This document shows positions 43,753 to 53,129 of a DNA stretch of 64,000 nucleotides, in pieces. Each line of letters opens with the position of its first letter. Positions within the stretch are counted from its first letter, which is position 1. Where the stretch lies: NCBI RefSeq assembly GCF_012272695.1, contig NZ_CP050902.1:3534001-3598000 (forward strand). The letters are read 5' to 3'. Both the position numbers and the translations under genes were made by a program. The notes under the pieces were generated by a model, which saw only the letters and a program-made list of their open reading frames with translations, was not told where the DNA came from and searched no databases. The DNA is from Nocardioides sp. JQ2195. Lineage in GTDB: Bacteria; Actinomycetota; Actinomycetes; Propionibacteriales; Nocardioidaceae.

Positions 43753-44748
43753 ATGAGCAACCTGGAGAAGGACCCGCCCGAGCTGCGATGCACGACCGGC
43801 AACACCGACGACGGCATCGAGATCCTGCCGCCGCGCGAGGTTCCGCTGGGCGGTCCCCGCGCGATGCTGGTGCGGCGCACCCTGCCGCAGCGGCACCGCT
43901 CACTGATCGGCGCCTGGTGCTTCGTCGACCACTACGGGCCGGACGACGTGGCCGACTCCGGCGGCATGTCGGTCGCACCGCACCCGCACACCGGCCTGCA
44001 GACGGTGAGCTGGCTCTTCACCGGCGAGATCCGGCACCGCGACAGCGTCGGCACCGAGGCGATGGTGCGCCCGGGTGAGGTCAACCTGATGACCGGCGGC
44101 CACGGGATCAGCCACTCGGAGGTCTCGACACCCCAGACCACGGTGCTCCACGGCGCCCAGCTGTGGGTGGCGCTCCCCGAGGCCACGCGCGATGCACCTG
44201 CGGCGTTCGAGCACCACGCCCCGGAGCCGGTGGAAGGCGACGGCTGGGAGGCCCGGGTGTTCCTCGGCTCGCTGCTCGGATCGACCTCGCCGGTCACCAC
44301 CCACACCCCGCTGCTCGGGGCGGAGGTCCTGGTCGGGGCCGGCACGACGGTGCGGATCGACGTCGACCCGACCTTCGAGCACGGACTCCTGCTCGACACC
44401 GGCTCGGTCACCCTCGACGGGCGCGGAGTGCAGTCGGCCGACCTCGCGTACGCCGCCCCCGGACGCTCCTGCCTCGAGCTCCACGCACTCGAGGACTCAC
44501 GCCTGCTCCTGCTCGGCGGCCCACCGTTCGGGGAGGCCATCGTGATGTGGTGGAACTTCGTCGGGCGCACCCATGAGGAGATCGTGAAGTACCGCGAGGA
44601 GTGGCAGGCACAGATCACCGCCGACGGAGCGGTCGTGGACGACGGGCAGCGGGTCGCCGACGGTCGCTTCGGCGTCGTGGCCAACGAGTCCCTTCCGCCC
44701 ATCCCGGCGCCCGCGATGCCCAACGCTCGGCTGAAGGAGCGCCGCTAG
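43753..44748 (+). CDS. Pirin family protein
   Basis: The 331-residue cupin has the pirin N-terminal metal motif (VAPHPHTGLQTVSWLFTGEI) and VNLMTGGHGISHSE, with the pirin C-terminal domain later (MWWNFVGRTHEEIVKYREEW). Pirins are non-heme iron proteins, some with quercetinase activity or redox sensing. Adjacent catB and OYE genes suggest an aromatic or electrophile role, but no substrate is evident. Confidence 0.88.
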   Translation: MSNLEKDPPELRCTTGNTDDGIEILPPREVPLGGPRAMLVRRTLPQRHRSLIGAWCFVDHYGPDDVADSGGMSVAPHPHTGLQTVSWLFTGEIRHRDSVGTEAMVRPGEVNLMTGGHGISHSEVSTPQTTVLHGAQLWVALPEATRDAPAAFEHHAPEPVEGDGWEARVFLGSLLGSTSPVTTHTPLLGAEVLVGAGTTVRIDVDPTFEHGLLLDTGSVTLDGRGVQSADLAYAAPGRSCLELHALEDSRLLLLGGPPFGEAIVMWWNFVGRTHEEIVKYREEWQAQITADGAVVDDGQRVADGRFGVVANESLPPIPAPAMPNARLKERR

Positions 44749-44797
44749 TCGCTGCCCAGGTGGGAACAGGCGGGACGACCGCACCGTTGTGCCCAAC

Positions 44798-45928
44798 ATG
44801 TCCGACCTCTTCTCTCCCCTGGCCATCGGCTCCCTGGAGCTGCCCAACCGTGTCTTCATGGCACCGCTCACCCGGATGCGGGCCACCGCCCCCGGCGACG
44901 TGCCGAACGACCTGATGCGCGACTACTACGTGCAGCGCGCCACCGCAGGGCTGGTGATCAGCGAGGGCACCCAGATCTCCGCCGAGGGCAAGGGCTACGC
45001 CGACACCCCGGGCATCCACAGCCAGGAGCAGGTGGCGGGATGGCGCTCGATCACGGACGCCGTCCATGCCGCCGGGGGACGGATGGCCGCACAGCTGTGG
45101 CACACGGGTCGGGTCAACCACGAGTCGCTCCACGACGGGGCGTTGCCGGTGTCGGCCAGTGCCGTCGAGTTCCGCAGTCGCACCTCTCTCAAGGATCCCG
45201 ACGGCAACGTCGTCCGGGCGAACTGCCCGACGCCCCGCGCCCTCACCACCGACGAGCTCCCCCGGCTGGTCGACGACTACCGCCGCTCCGCCCGGAACGC
45301 GCGCGAGGCCGGCTTCGACCTGGTCGAGGTGCACGCGGCGCACGGCTACCTGCTGCACCAGTTCCTCGCCGAGACCAGCAACCACCGCACCGACGAGTAC
45401 GGCGGGTCGCTGGCGAACCGGGCCCGGTTGCTGCTCGGGGTGGTCGACGCGATCGCCGGCGAGATCGGCGCCGACCGGGTCGGCGTACGCCTGTCCCCGG
45501 TGGGGAGCTTCAACGGACTCGACTCCGACGACGACGGCGAGTCCGGGCTGCACGTCGCCCGCGCACTGGCCGAGCGCGGGACCGCGTTCCTGCACCTCTC
45601 CGAGCCCGACTGGGCCGGCGGTCCGAGCCTCGACGACGAGTTCCGCACCAAGCTGCGCGACGCCTTCCCGGGCGTGATCGTGGGCGCCGGCAACTACGAC
45701 GCGGCCAAGGCCGAGCGACTGCTCGACGCCGGGTTCATCGACGCGGCGGCATTCGGCCGCTCGTTCATCGCCAACCCCGACCTGCCGGCGCGGCTCGAGC
45801 ACGGCCTCGAGCTGAACCCGCCGGTGCCGGAGACGTTCTACGGCGGTGGCCACGAGGGCTACACCGACTACCCGGCCATGGCAGACGCCTGGCCGCCGGC
45901 CCACATCGTCCCGAGCGTGCCGACCTAG
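44798..45928 (+). CDS. Old yellow enzyme family alkene reductase
   Basis: The 376-residue FMN TIM barrel has MSDLFSPLAIGSLELPNRVF, APLTRMRATAPG, the substrate-binding region VHAAHGYLLHQFLAETSNHR and VGAGNYDAAKAERLLDAG. It reduces activated C=C bonds with NAD(P)H. ATG 44798 is preferred over GTG 44789. Its stop codon overlaps that of convergent hmgA (CTAG). The physiological substrate is unknown. Confidence 0.88.
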   Translation: MSDLFSPLAIGSLELPNRVFMAPLTRMRATAPGDVPNDLMRDYYVQRATAGLVISEGTQISAEGKGYADTPGIHSQEQVAGWRSITDAVHAAGGRMAAQLWHTGRVNHESLHDGALPVSASAVEFRSRTSLKDPDGNVVRANCPTPRALTTDELPRLVDDYRRSARNAREAGFDLVEVHAAHGYLLHQFLAETSNHRTDEYGGSLANRARLLLGVVDAIAGEIGADRVGVRLSPVGSFNGLDSDDDGESGLHVARALAERGTAFLHLSEPDWAGGPSLDDEFRTKLRDAFPGVIVGAGNYDAAKAERLLDAGFIDAAAFGRSFIANPDLPARLEHGLELNPPVPETFYGGGHEGYTDYPAMADAWPPAHIVPSVPT

Positions 45929-47154
45929 CTGTTGCTGAAGACCGCCGGCCCACCGTCGTCCCCGCCGGTGGAGCGGCCGGCCCAGGTCCAGGCGTAGGCC
46001 GGGTCCTCACCGGCGAGGCCGGCCTCTCCCAGGTCGAGCGGCGCGAACGTGTCGACCATGACTGCCGACTCCTCGAAGAACTCCGCCCCCAGGGACGCCT
46101 CGATGGCACTGGGTTGCGGACCGTGGGCGTAGCCGCCCGGGTGGAGCGAGATCGAGCCCAGCCCGATGCCCGAGCCCTTGCGCGCCTCGTAGTCGCCGCC
46201 GACGTAGAACATCACCTCGTCGGAGTCGACGTTCGAGTGGTAGTAGGGCACCGGGACCGAGAGCGGGTGGTAGTCGACCTTGCGCGGGAGGAAGTTGCAG
46301 ACCACGAAGTTGTGGCCCTCGAAGACCTGGTGCACCGGTGGCGGCTGGTGGATCTTGCCGGTGATCGGCATGTAGTCGTCGATGTTGAACGTGTAGGGGT
46401 AGAGACAGCCGTCCCAGCCGACCACGTCGAACGGGTGCGTGGCGTAGGTCATCCTGGTGCCGCCGATGCCCCCACCGACCCGGTGCTTGACCAGCACCTC
46501 GACGTCGGTGGCCAGCTCGCCCGTGGCCATCTCGGGATCCCACACCGGCCCGTGCAGGTCGCGCTCGCAGTAGGGCGCGTGCTCGAGCAGCTGGCCGTAC
46601 TTGGACAGGTAGCGCTTCGGTGGCGCGATGTGGCTGTTCGCCTCGATGCAGTAGAGCTGCGACCGCTCGGTCGGCAACCACCGGTGCGTCGTGGCCCGCG
46701 GGATGACCACGTAGTCGCCGGCCCGGTAGGACAACGTCCCGAAGACGGTCTCGAGGAGGCCCGCACCGCTCTCGACATAGACGCACTCGTCACCGATCGC
46801 GTTGCGGTGGAGCGGGGAGGCGATGGCCGTGACGACGTAGGAGATCCGCACGTCGTTGTTGCCCAGCACGAGGCGGCGGCCGGTGACGGCGTCGGCCTGT
46901 GCGTCGAAGCCGAGGTCGTGCAGCCTGAGGTGGCGCGGCTTCAGCGGGTGATTGGGGGTGCGTGCCTGGTCGGGCAGCTCCCACACCTGGGAGTCGACGA
47001 TCGCCGAGGGCACGCCGCGGTGGTAGAGCAACGACGAGTCGGAGGAGAACCCCTCCTCCCCCATCAGCTCCTCGTGGAAGAGGTTGCCGTCGGCGTCACG
47101 GTGCTGGGTGTGGCGCTTGGGCGGCACGTCGCCCGCCAGTCGGTAGTGCGCCAT
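45925..47154 (-). CDS. hmgA: Homogentisate 1,2-dioxygenase
   Basis: The 409-residue enzyme begins MAHYRLAGDVPPKRHTQHRD and contains the Fe(II) region HSNVDSDEVMFYVGGDYEAR and SISLHPGGYAHGPQPSAIEA. It cleaves homogentisate to 4-maleylacetoacetate in tyrosine/phenylalanine catabolism. A GAAGGGG site precedes ATG 47154. It is divergent from the unknown-fahA operon, with a palindrome between. Confidence 0.95.
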   Translation of the reverse strand: MAHYRLAGDVPPKRHTQHRDADGNLFHEELMGEEGFSSDSSLLYHRGVPSAIVDSQVWELPDQARTPNHPLKPRHLRLHDLGFDAQADAVTGRRLVLGNNDVRISYVVTAIASPLHRNAIGDECVYVESGAGLLETVFGTLSYRAGDYVVIPRATTHRWLPTERSQLYCIEANSHIAPPKRYLSKYGQLLEHAPYCERDLHGPVWDPEMATGELATDVEVLVKHRVGGGIGGTRMTYATHPFDVVGWDGCLYPYTFNIDDYMPITGKIHQPPPVHQVFEGHNFVVCNFLPRKVDYHPLSVPVPYYHSNVDSDEVMFYVGGDYEARKGSGIGLGSISLHPGGYAHGPQPSAIEASLGAEFFEESAVMVDTFAPLDLGEAGLAGEDPAYAWTWAGRSTGGDDGGPAVFSNS

Positions 47155-47174
47155 CGCGAGACCCCTTCGTCTGT

Positions 47175-47189
47175 GTTCGTTCAGCGAAC
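47175..47189. promoter_or_regulatory. Palindromic operator between hmgA and the fahA operon
   Basis: GTTCG-TTCAG-CGAAC is a perfect inverted repeat midway between the divergent starts (21 and 40 bases away). It probably binds a regulator controlling both homogentisate transcripts. Confidence 0.5.
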
Positions 47190-47229
47190 GCCCCTGTCCG
47201 CTCAGTCGTTCCTGCGCTACTCTCCCACC

Positions 47230-48117
47230 GTGTCCGACTCCACGGCAAGCCCCCGCCTGTCCCCCGCCTTCACCGGCCTGCTCGACGATGCCGCGATCTT
47301 CCCGCCGGGCAACAGTCCCCTGGAGGAGGCGGTCCCGGCCTTCCTCTCCCGGCGCTCGGAGGAGTACGCCGACCTGGTGGCCTCGTTCGTGGTCAGCGAC
47401 CACCGGCTCCCCGACCTGCGCACCCTCGTGGGCGCCGGTGCCGACCTCCCGGTCAGCGTGGTGATCGGAGCCGGCGCGGGCGGCATCGCCCCGGCCGCCA
47501 GCACGGTCGACCGCCTCGACGGCCTGAGGTTGACCGGCATCGAGGTCGCGCTGCGCGACCCGGCCGACCTCGTTGCCAACGCCCGCCGGGTGATCGCCGG
47601 GATCGACCAGGCCCTCGACCTCGGGTTGGTCGACGACGACGTGGCGGTCTTCGTGGAGCTCCCCCAAGAACGACCGAGCGCGGGCTGGTTGGCCGCCGCC
47701 GACGAGATCGCCGCTGCCGACCTGGGCCTGAAGTTCCGCACCGGTGGCGTCGAGGCCGACCTCTTCCCGTCCGTCGAGGCGCTCGGTGAGTGGATCACCG
47801 CTGCCCTCGACAGGGAGTGCCCGTTCAAGTGCACCGCCGGCCTGCACGACGCAGTGCGGCACACCGACCCCGGGACCGGGTTCACGCATCACGGCTTCCT
47901 GAACGTCCTGCTGGCCACGCGCGCCTCCCTCGACGGCGACGACCCCGTGGCGGTGCTGGCGGAGACCGACCCGGCCACCCTGGTCGCACGCTTCCGCGAG
48001 CTCGGCCACGACACGATGGCCCGCACCCGGCGCTGGTTCACCGGCTTCGGGTCCTGCAGCGTGACCGAGCCACTCGACGACCTGCACGCCCTCGGCCTGC
48101 TCACGAAGGAGTCCTGA
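47230..48117 (+). CDS. Unrecognised protein of the homogentisate cluster
   Basis: This 295-residue protein (GTG 47230) is not a family I can name. Motifs that look conserved are LLDDAAIFPPGN, LGLKFRTGGVEADLFPS, FKCTAGLHDAVR and HHGFLNVLLATRAS. Alternating hydrophobic strands and helices suggest an alpha/beta barrel. It shares one base with the fahA start (TGATG). No glutathione-S-transferase-type isomerase is present, so it may perform maleylacetoacetate isomerisation or another homogentisate-related step; this is a hypothesis from context only. A TACTCT -10 element six bases upstream predicts a leaderless mRNA. Confidence 0.7.
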   Translation: MSDSTASPRLSPAFTGLLDDAAIFPPGNSPLEEAVPAFLSRRSEEYADLVASFVVSDHRLPDLRTLVGAGADLPVSVVIGAGAGGIAPAASTVDRLDGLRLTGIEVALRDPADLVANARRVIAGIDQALDLGLVDDDVAVFVELPQERPSAGWLAAADEIAAADLGLKFRTGGVEADLFPSVEALGEWITAALDRECPFKCTAGLHDAVRHTDPGTGFTHHGFLNVLLATRASLDGDDPVAVLAETDPATLVARFRELGHDTMARTRRWFTGFGSCSVTEPLDDLHALGLLTKES

Positions 48118-49334
48118 TGACCGCACCCACCACCTGGGTCACCGGCGCCGCCGGGTCGGCGTACGACGTCGACAACCTGCCGTACGGCGTCTTCGCGACC
48201 GCCGACGAGGAGCCGCGCGTCGGAGTGCGGATCGGTGACTTCGTCCTCGACCTGGCCCCGGCTGCGGCCACCGACCTGCTCGAGGTGGCGCACGTCTTCG
48301 AGCAGCAGAGCCTCAACCCGTTGATGGCGCTGGGGCGCGAGCGCAACGCCGGCGTGCGCCAGTGGATCGTGTCCCTGCTCACCGACGAGGGAGAGCGGGC
48401 CGACGTCGAGCCCCACCTGATCCCGTTGGCCGAGGTGGAGATGCGGATGCCGATCGAGGTCGGTGACTACGTCGACTTCTACGCCTCCGAGCACCACGCC
48501 TCCAACGTCGGGAAGATCTTCCGTCCCGACCAGGCGGCCCTGCTGCCCAACTGGAAGCACCTGCCGGTCGGCTACCACGGTCGCTCGGGGACCGTCGTGC
48601 CCAGCGGCACCGACATCATCCGGCCGATGGGCCAGCGCAAGGCCCCGACCGACGACGCCCCCACCTTCGGTCCCTGCACGCGGCTCGACATCGAGGCCGA
48701 GCTGGGCTTCGTGGTCGGCACCGGGACGGAGCTCGGTGGCCGCGTCTCGATCGATGACTTCGCCGAGCACACCTTCGGCGTGATGGGCCTCAACGACTGG
48801 TCCGCCCGCGACATCCAGGCCTGGGAGTACGTTCCCCTCGGCCCGTTCCTCGGCAAGTCGTTCGCCACCTCGATCTCCACCTGGGTGACGCCCCTAGCCG
48901 CGCTGGACGCAGCCTGGACCGACCTGCCCGGCCAGGACCCGGAGCCCCTGCCCTACCTGCAGGTCGACGGGCCCGCCGGTCTCGACATCGAGATCGAGGT
49001 GCTCCTCAACGGGCACGTGGTCAGCCGCCCGCCCTATCGCACGATGTACTGGTCGCCGGCGCAGATGCTGGCGCACATGACCGTCAACGGCGCCACCGTC
49101 CGCACCGGCGACCTCTGGGCCTCGGGCACCGTGTCCGGCGAGGTCGCCGAGCAGCGTGGTTCGTTCCTCGAGCTGAGCTGGGGTTGGCGCGAGCCGTTCC
49201 GGGTCGGCGACGAGGAACGGGTCGCCCTCGAGGACGGCGACGAGGTCGTGATCCGCTACACCGCCCCCGGCACCGGCGGTGGCCGGATCGCCCTCGGCGA
49301 GGTCAGCGGACGGATCGTCCCCGCCAGCGAGTAA
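48117..49334 (+). CDS. fahA: Fumarylacetoacetase
   Basis: The 405-residue protein has an N-terminal SH3-like domain and the FAH domain: metal Asp in VGDYVDFYASEHHASNVG, DIEAELGFVVG, and LNDWSARDIQAWEYVPLGPF. It hydrolyses fumarylacetoacetate to fumarate and acetoacetate. It follows the unknown gene with overlapping stop/start, so they are translationally coupled. Confidence 0.95.
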   Translation: MTAPTTWVTGAAGSAYDVDNLPYGVFATADEEPRVGVRIGDFVLDLAPAAATDLLEVAHVFEQQSLNPLMALGRERNAGVRQWIVSLLTDEGERADVEPHLIPLAEVEMRMPIEVGDYVDFYASEHHASNVGKIFRPDQAALLPNWKHLPVGYHGRSGTVVPSGTDIIRPMGQRKAPTDDAPTFGPCTRLDIEAELGFVVGTGTELGGRVSIDDFAEHTFGVMGLNDWSARDIQAWEYVPLGPFLGKSFATSISTWVTPLAALDAAWTDLPGQDPEPLPYLQVDGPAGLDIEIEVLLNGHVVSRPPYRTMYWSPAQMLAHMTVNGATVRTGDLWASGTVSGEVAEQRGSFLELSWGWREPFRVGDEERVALEDGDEVVIRYTAPGTGGGRIALGEVSGRIVPASE

Positions 49335-49373
49335 CAGGTCGCAGGGCGCTGGGAAGCCCCCTACGTTGGAGTC

Positions 49374-49766
49374 ATGACGTCGATCAAGCAGGTCCAGATC
49401 ACCTTCGACTGTGCAGAGCCGAGGAAGGTCGCCGAGTTCTGGTGCGAGGTCCTGGGCTACGTGCAGCCACCCGTGGACGAGGACGACGACGACTCGTGGG
49501 CCGCTGCCCAGGACCCCACGGGCGCAGGTCCGCGGATGTACTTCCAGCGCGTGCCCGAGAGCAAGGTGGTCAAGAACCGGGTGCACGTGGACGTGCGAGC
49601 GGTCGCCGGGCTGGCCGGCGAGGAACGCCTGGCCGCGCTCGAGGCCGAGTGCGCGCGACTCCTCCCCCTCGGCGCCACGCGGGTGCGACTGATGCCGGCC
49701 GACGAGGAGAACGAGTCCTGCCTGGTGATGCAGGACGTCGAGGGCAACGAGTTCTGCCTCGATTGA
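49374..49766 (+). CDS. VOC/glyoxalase-like protein
   Basis: The 130-residue protein has two beta-alpha-beta-beta-beta halves of a VOC fold (VQITFDCAEPRKVAEFWCEV; LVMQDVEGNEFCLD), similar to the Glyoxalase_6 group. A TACGTT -10 element six bases before ATG suggests a leaderless mRNA. Its function is unknown and it is probably unrelated to homogentisate breakdown. Confidence 0.78.
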   Translation: MTSIKQVQITFDCAEPRKVAEFWCEVLGYVQPPVDEDDDDSWAAAQDPTGAGPRMYFQRVPESKVVKNRVHVDVRAVAGLAGEERLAALEAECARLLPLGATRVRLMPADEENESCLVMQDVEGNEFCLD

Positions 49767-49798
49767 GGTCCCCGAACTGGCCTGTGCCGGCTCCGGGG

Positions 49799-50668
49799 CT
49801 AGGCGCCCAGCGTCGTGCGGACGGCGTACAGCTCGGGGAAGAAGGTCAGCTCGAGTGCCTTCTTCAGGAACGGGGCACCACTGGACCCGCCGGTGCCGGT
49901 CTTCATCCCGATGATGCGCTCGACGGTCTTGAGGTGGCGGAAGCGCCAGTGCTGGAAGTTGTCCTCGAGGTCGACCAGCTCCTCGCACGTCTCGTAGGCC
50001 GCCCAGTTGTTGCCTGCGTCGGCGTAGATCCCCTGGAAGACCGGCACGAGGTCCTCGCGGAAGGTCCAGGCCTTGGTGACGTCGCGATCGAGGATCTCGA
50101 TCGGCACCGGGTAGTCGTGCCGGGCGAGGTAGCGCAGGAACTCGTCGTAGAGCGACGGGGCGTGCAGGGCCCGCCGGACGATCTCCAGTGCGGGCGGGTC
50201 CGCCTCGAAGACCTTCAGCATCGCGGCGTTCTTGTTGCCGAGCGCGAACTCGACCGCGCGGTACTGCCAGGACTGGAAACCACTGGAGCTGCCCAGCGAG
50301 CCGCGGAACTCGGCGTACTCGCTCGGTGTGAGCGTGGCCAGCACCGACCACTGCTCGGTCAACGTCTTCTGGATGTGCTTGACCCGGGCCACGCACTTCA
50401 GCGCCGGCGCCAGGTCGTCGACGCGGAGCAGGGCGCAGGCGTGCTCGAGCTCGTGGAGCACCAGCTTGAGCCACAGCTCGGTGGTCTGGTGCTGGACGAT
50501 GAAGAGCAGCTCGTCGTGGTGCTCGGGGTCGCTGATCGGGCGTTGGGCGGAGAGCAGGGTGGCCAGGTCGAGGTAGCCGCCGTAGCTCATCCGGTCACTG
50601 AAGTCGGTGACGACGCCGTCCTCGATGGCTCGGGTGTTGGCGTCGACACCGCTCGTGGAATCGGTCAT
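49799..50668 (-). CDS. kynA: Tryptophan 2,3-dioxygenase
   Basis: The 289-residue heme enzyme has FIVQHQTTELWLKLVLHELE, FQSWQYRAVEFALGNKNAAM and the proximal heme His in HWRFRHLKTVERIIGMKTGT. It converts tryptophan to N-formylkynurenine. A GAGGGAGGA site precedes ATG 50668. No kynureninase or formamidase gene is in the window. Confidence 0.95.
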   Translation of the reverse strand: MTDSTSGVDANTRAIEDGVVTDFSDRMSYGGYLDLATLLSAQRPISDPEHHDELLFIVQHQTTELWLKLVLHELEHACALLRVDDLAPALKCVARVKHIQKTLTEQWSVLATLTPSEYAEFRGSLGSSSGFQSWQYRAVEFALGNKNAAMLKVFEADPPALEIVRRALHAPSLYDEFLRYLARHDYPVPIEILDRDVTKAWTFREDLVPVFQGIYADAGNNWAAYETCEELVDLEDNFQHWRFRHLKTVERIIGMKTGTGGSSGAPFLKKALELTFFPELYAVRTTLGA

Positions 50669-50723
50669 TGGTTCCTCCCTCAGCCACCGTATCGGGTGCG
50701 CAGAGGGGCGTAGGGTCCGAGGC

Positions 50724-51641
50724 GTGAAGCCCCTCGGCCAACACCCTGCTCCCAGCCACGTGATCGCCCACCTGAGCGACCCGCAGATGCTCGCCGGCCG
50801 TGACCTCTTCGGCCGGGTCGACACGGCGGCACGCATGCGCGCTGCGCTGGCCCGGTTGCCCGCGCTCGACCCGGCGCCTGATGCGCTCGTGTTCACCGGC
50901 GACCTGGCCGACCTCGGCGAGCCCGAGGCCTACGCCCTCCTGCGCGGCCTGGTCGAGCCCGTTGCCCGGCAGTGCGGAGCCCAGGTGGTGTGGGTGATGG
51001 GCAACCACGACGACCGGGCGGCGTACGCCGTGGGGTTGCGCGACGCGCCACCCAGCGACACACCGCAGGACGAGGTGCACGACGTGAACGGCCTGCGGAT
51101 CGTCTCGCTCGACACCAGCGTCCCCGGCTTCCACCACGGAGAGATCTCCGCGGAGCAGCTCGACTGGCTGGCCGACGTGCTGGCCACCCCCGCCGAGCAC
51201 GGCACCCTGCTCGCCCTCCACCACCCACCGATCCCGGTGCCGATGCTGGAGGCGGCCGCTCTCATCGAGCTCCAGGACCAGGCCGGCCTGGCCGAGGTGG
51301 TGCGTGGCACCGACGTCCGGGCGATCATCGGCGGGCACTTCCACTGCTCCTCGTGGTCGACCTTCGCCGGCATCCCGGTCTCGGTGGCGTCCTCCACCTG
51401 CTACACCGAGGACATCGCCGCCGAAGCGCGGCTGACCTCGGGCGTCGACGGGCAGCAGGCGTTCACCGTCCTGCACGTCTATGACGACGCGATCGTGCAC
51501 AGCGTGGTCCCCGTGGCCAGCGCACCCGAGGTGGTGGGCCACCCGATCGACCTCGCGGAGCAGCTCGAGGCACTGGACCCGGCCGAGCTGTTCGACCTGG
51601 TCTCGCGCAAGGACTCGGCGCTCAACGCGCAAGATCTCTGA
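50724..51641 (+). CDS. Metallophosphoesterase (3',5'-cyclic nucleotide phosphodiesterase type)
   Basis: The 305-residue protein has all binuclear motifs: HLSDPQM, FTGDLADLGE, MGNHDDR, LLALHHPP and IIGGHFHCSS, as in Rv0805/CpdA-type class III cyclic nucleotide phosphodiesterases. GTG 50724 is supported by a TAGGGT -10 element 7 bases upstream (leaderless). It is divergent from kynA. The cAMP substrate is inferred. Confidence 0.85.
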   Translation: MKPLGQHPAPSHVIAHLSDPQMLAGRDLFGRVDTAARMRAALARLPALDPAPDALVFTGDLADLGEPEAYALLRGLVEPVARQCGAQVVWVMGNHDDRAAYAVGLRDAPPSDTPQDEVHDVNGLRIVSLDTSVPGFHHGEISAEQLDWLADVLATPAEHGTLLALHHPPIPVPMLEAAALIELQDQAGLAEVVRGTDVRAIIGGHFHCSSWSTFAGIPVSVASSTCYTEDIAAEARLTSGVDGQQAFTVLHVYDDAIVHSVVPVASAPEVVGHPIDLAEQLEALDPAELFDLVSRKDSALNAQDL

Positions 51642-51670
51642 GCAACCTGCCGCCCTCGTCGAGAGCCTCG

Positions 51671-51696
51671 CCGCTCGGCCCCGGGCCGAGGGGCGG
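51671..51696. terminator. Hairpin between convergent phosphodiesterase and MFS genes
   Basis: CCGCTCGGCCC pairs with GGGCCGAGGGGCGG, with a perfect CTCGGCCC/GGGCCGAG core, immediately before the MFS stop codon at 51697. It could work in both directions. Confidence 0.6.
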
Positions 51697-53046
51697 TCAG
51701 ACGCCTTCGCTGTCGGCGAACCCGGGATGCACGAAGGGCTCGCCCCGCCGCATCGACTCCACGGCGCCAGGATGGACCCGGTGCAGGTGGGCGATCGCCT
51801 TGCGCCGGTAGCGCAGGATCTGGATCGCCCCGATCCCCCAGAAGACGTACTGCGCGCACAGGGCAACGCGGAAGTCGGCCAGGTCGTAGGACGCAGCCCC
51901 CCGGGGCTCCCGCCAGTCCAGGATCACCCCGATCAGCGCCATCGTCAGCAGGGACGCCAAGAACCCGCCGATGTTGACCAGCCCGTTGGCCCGGCCGAGC
52001 GACTCCTCCGGAGTGAAGCTCCGGGCCAGGTCGAAGCCGACCATCGAGGCGGGGCCACCGGATCCGGTGACGCAGACCAGCACCACCAGCAACGGCAGCG
52101 GCGCCGGCCCTCCCCAGAGGAGCACGACCGTCCACAGCACGGCCATCGCGGCGACGATCGAGAGCACGATCCACGAGCGGTGGAACGGGAACCGGGTCAC
52201 CAGCTTGCCGAGCACGATGCCGCTGACCAGGATCCAGCCGGTCATCACGGTCAGCAGGGTGCCGGCCGCCTCCGGCGACAGGCCCTGCCCCTTCACCAGG
52301 AACGGGAACCCCCACAACAGGGCGAAGACCGTCAGCGAGAACTGCGAGGTGAAGTGCGACCACATGCCCAGGCGGGTGCCCGGGTTGCCCCACACCAGCT
52401 GCACGGAGCGCGAGAGCGCTCGCAGCTTGATGCGCACCGGCGCCACCCGTTCGTACGGCGAGTCCTTGACGACCAGCAGGACGCCGACCAGCAGCAGCAC
52501 CCCGAGCGACGAGGCCAGTGCGAAGGTCTTCGTCCACCCGAGGGCGTGCAGTGCCAGGGAGAGCGGAGCGGCGGCGATGATCGCCCCGAGCTGGCCGACC
52601 TGTCCGGTCAGCTGGGCCATCATCGGCCCCTGCCGGACCAGGAACCACGCGGTCACCAGGCGCAGCACGCTGACGAAGACCATCGCGTCGCCGGCGCCCA
52701 GCGCTGCCCTGGCCAGGACCGCCGCCCCGAACGACGTGCTGAACGCGAAGCCCAGCTGGGCCAGCGTCATCGTGACCAATCCGCTGACCAGGAGGGCCCG
52801 GGCCCCGAAGCGGTCGAGCAGCACGCCCACGGGGATCTGCATGCCGGCGTAGACCACCAGCTGCAGCACCGTGAAGAACGCGAGCTCGGTGCCGCTCACG
52901 TCGAAGCGGTCGGCAGCGATCAGCCCGGCCACGCCCAACGAGCTGCGGTGGAAGACCGCCAGCATGTAGACGGCCACGGCGACGATCCAGATCACCCAGG
53001 CGCGGCGACGACCGATGTCGTGAAGCTGCTCTCGGGACGCCGTCAT
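51697..53046 (-). CDS. MFS transporter
   Basis: The 449-residue protein has 12 hydrophobic segments and MFS loop motifs (GVLLDRFGARALLVSG after helix 2; later GKLVTRFPFHRSW). It resembles nitrate/sugar-phosphate-type MFS carriers. ATG 53046 is used; an in-frame GTG lies at 53064. Substrate unknown. Confidence 0.83.
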   Translation of the reverse strand: MTASREQLHDIGRRRAWVIWIVAVAVYMLAVFHRSSLGVAGLIAADRFDVSGTELAFFTVLQLVVYAGMQIPVGVLLDRFGARALLVSGLVTMTLAQLGFAFSTSFGAAVLARAALGAGDAMVFVSVLRLVTAWFLVRQGPMMAQLTGQVGQLGAIIAAAPLSLALHALGWTKTFALASSLGVLLLVGVLLVVKDSPYERVAPVRIKLRALSRSVQLVWGNPGTRLGMWSHFTSQFSLTVFALLWGFPFLVKGQGLSPEAAGTLLTVMTGWILVSGIVLGKLVTRFPFHRSWIVLSIVAAMAVLWTVVLLWGGPAPLPLLVVLVCVTGSGGPASMVGFDLARSFTPEESLGRANGLVNIGGFLASLLTMALIGVILDWREPRGAASYDLADFRVALCAQYVFWGIGAIQILRYRRKAIAHLHRVHPGAVESMRRGEPFVHPGFADSEGV

Positions 53047-53129
53047 GGCCTCATCGTCCTCCACGGCCAGCCGCGCCGCCCACCGGCCCGCGGATCAGTC
53101 GCGCCGCCGCGCCGCACCCGGAACGAGGA

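Noticed and set aside
45040..47229. Long plus-strand frame running into the unknown fahA-linked gene
   Set aside because: The first 730 codons overlap the OYE gene in another frame and lie antisense to hmgA, with Arg/Pro/Gly-biased composition. Only the part from GTG 47230 looks like protein.
47155..48126. 324-codon N-terminal extension of hmgA
   Set aside because: It is antisense to the unknown gene and lacks homology. HmgA begins normally at ATG 47154 after a ribosome-binding site.
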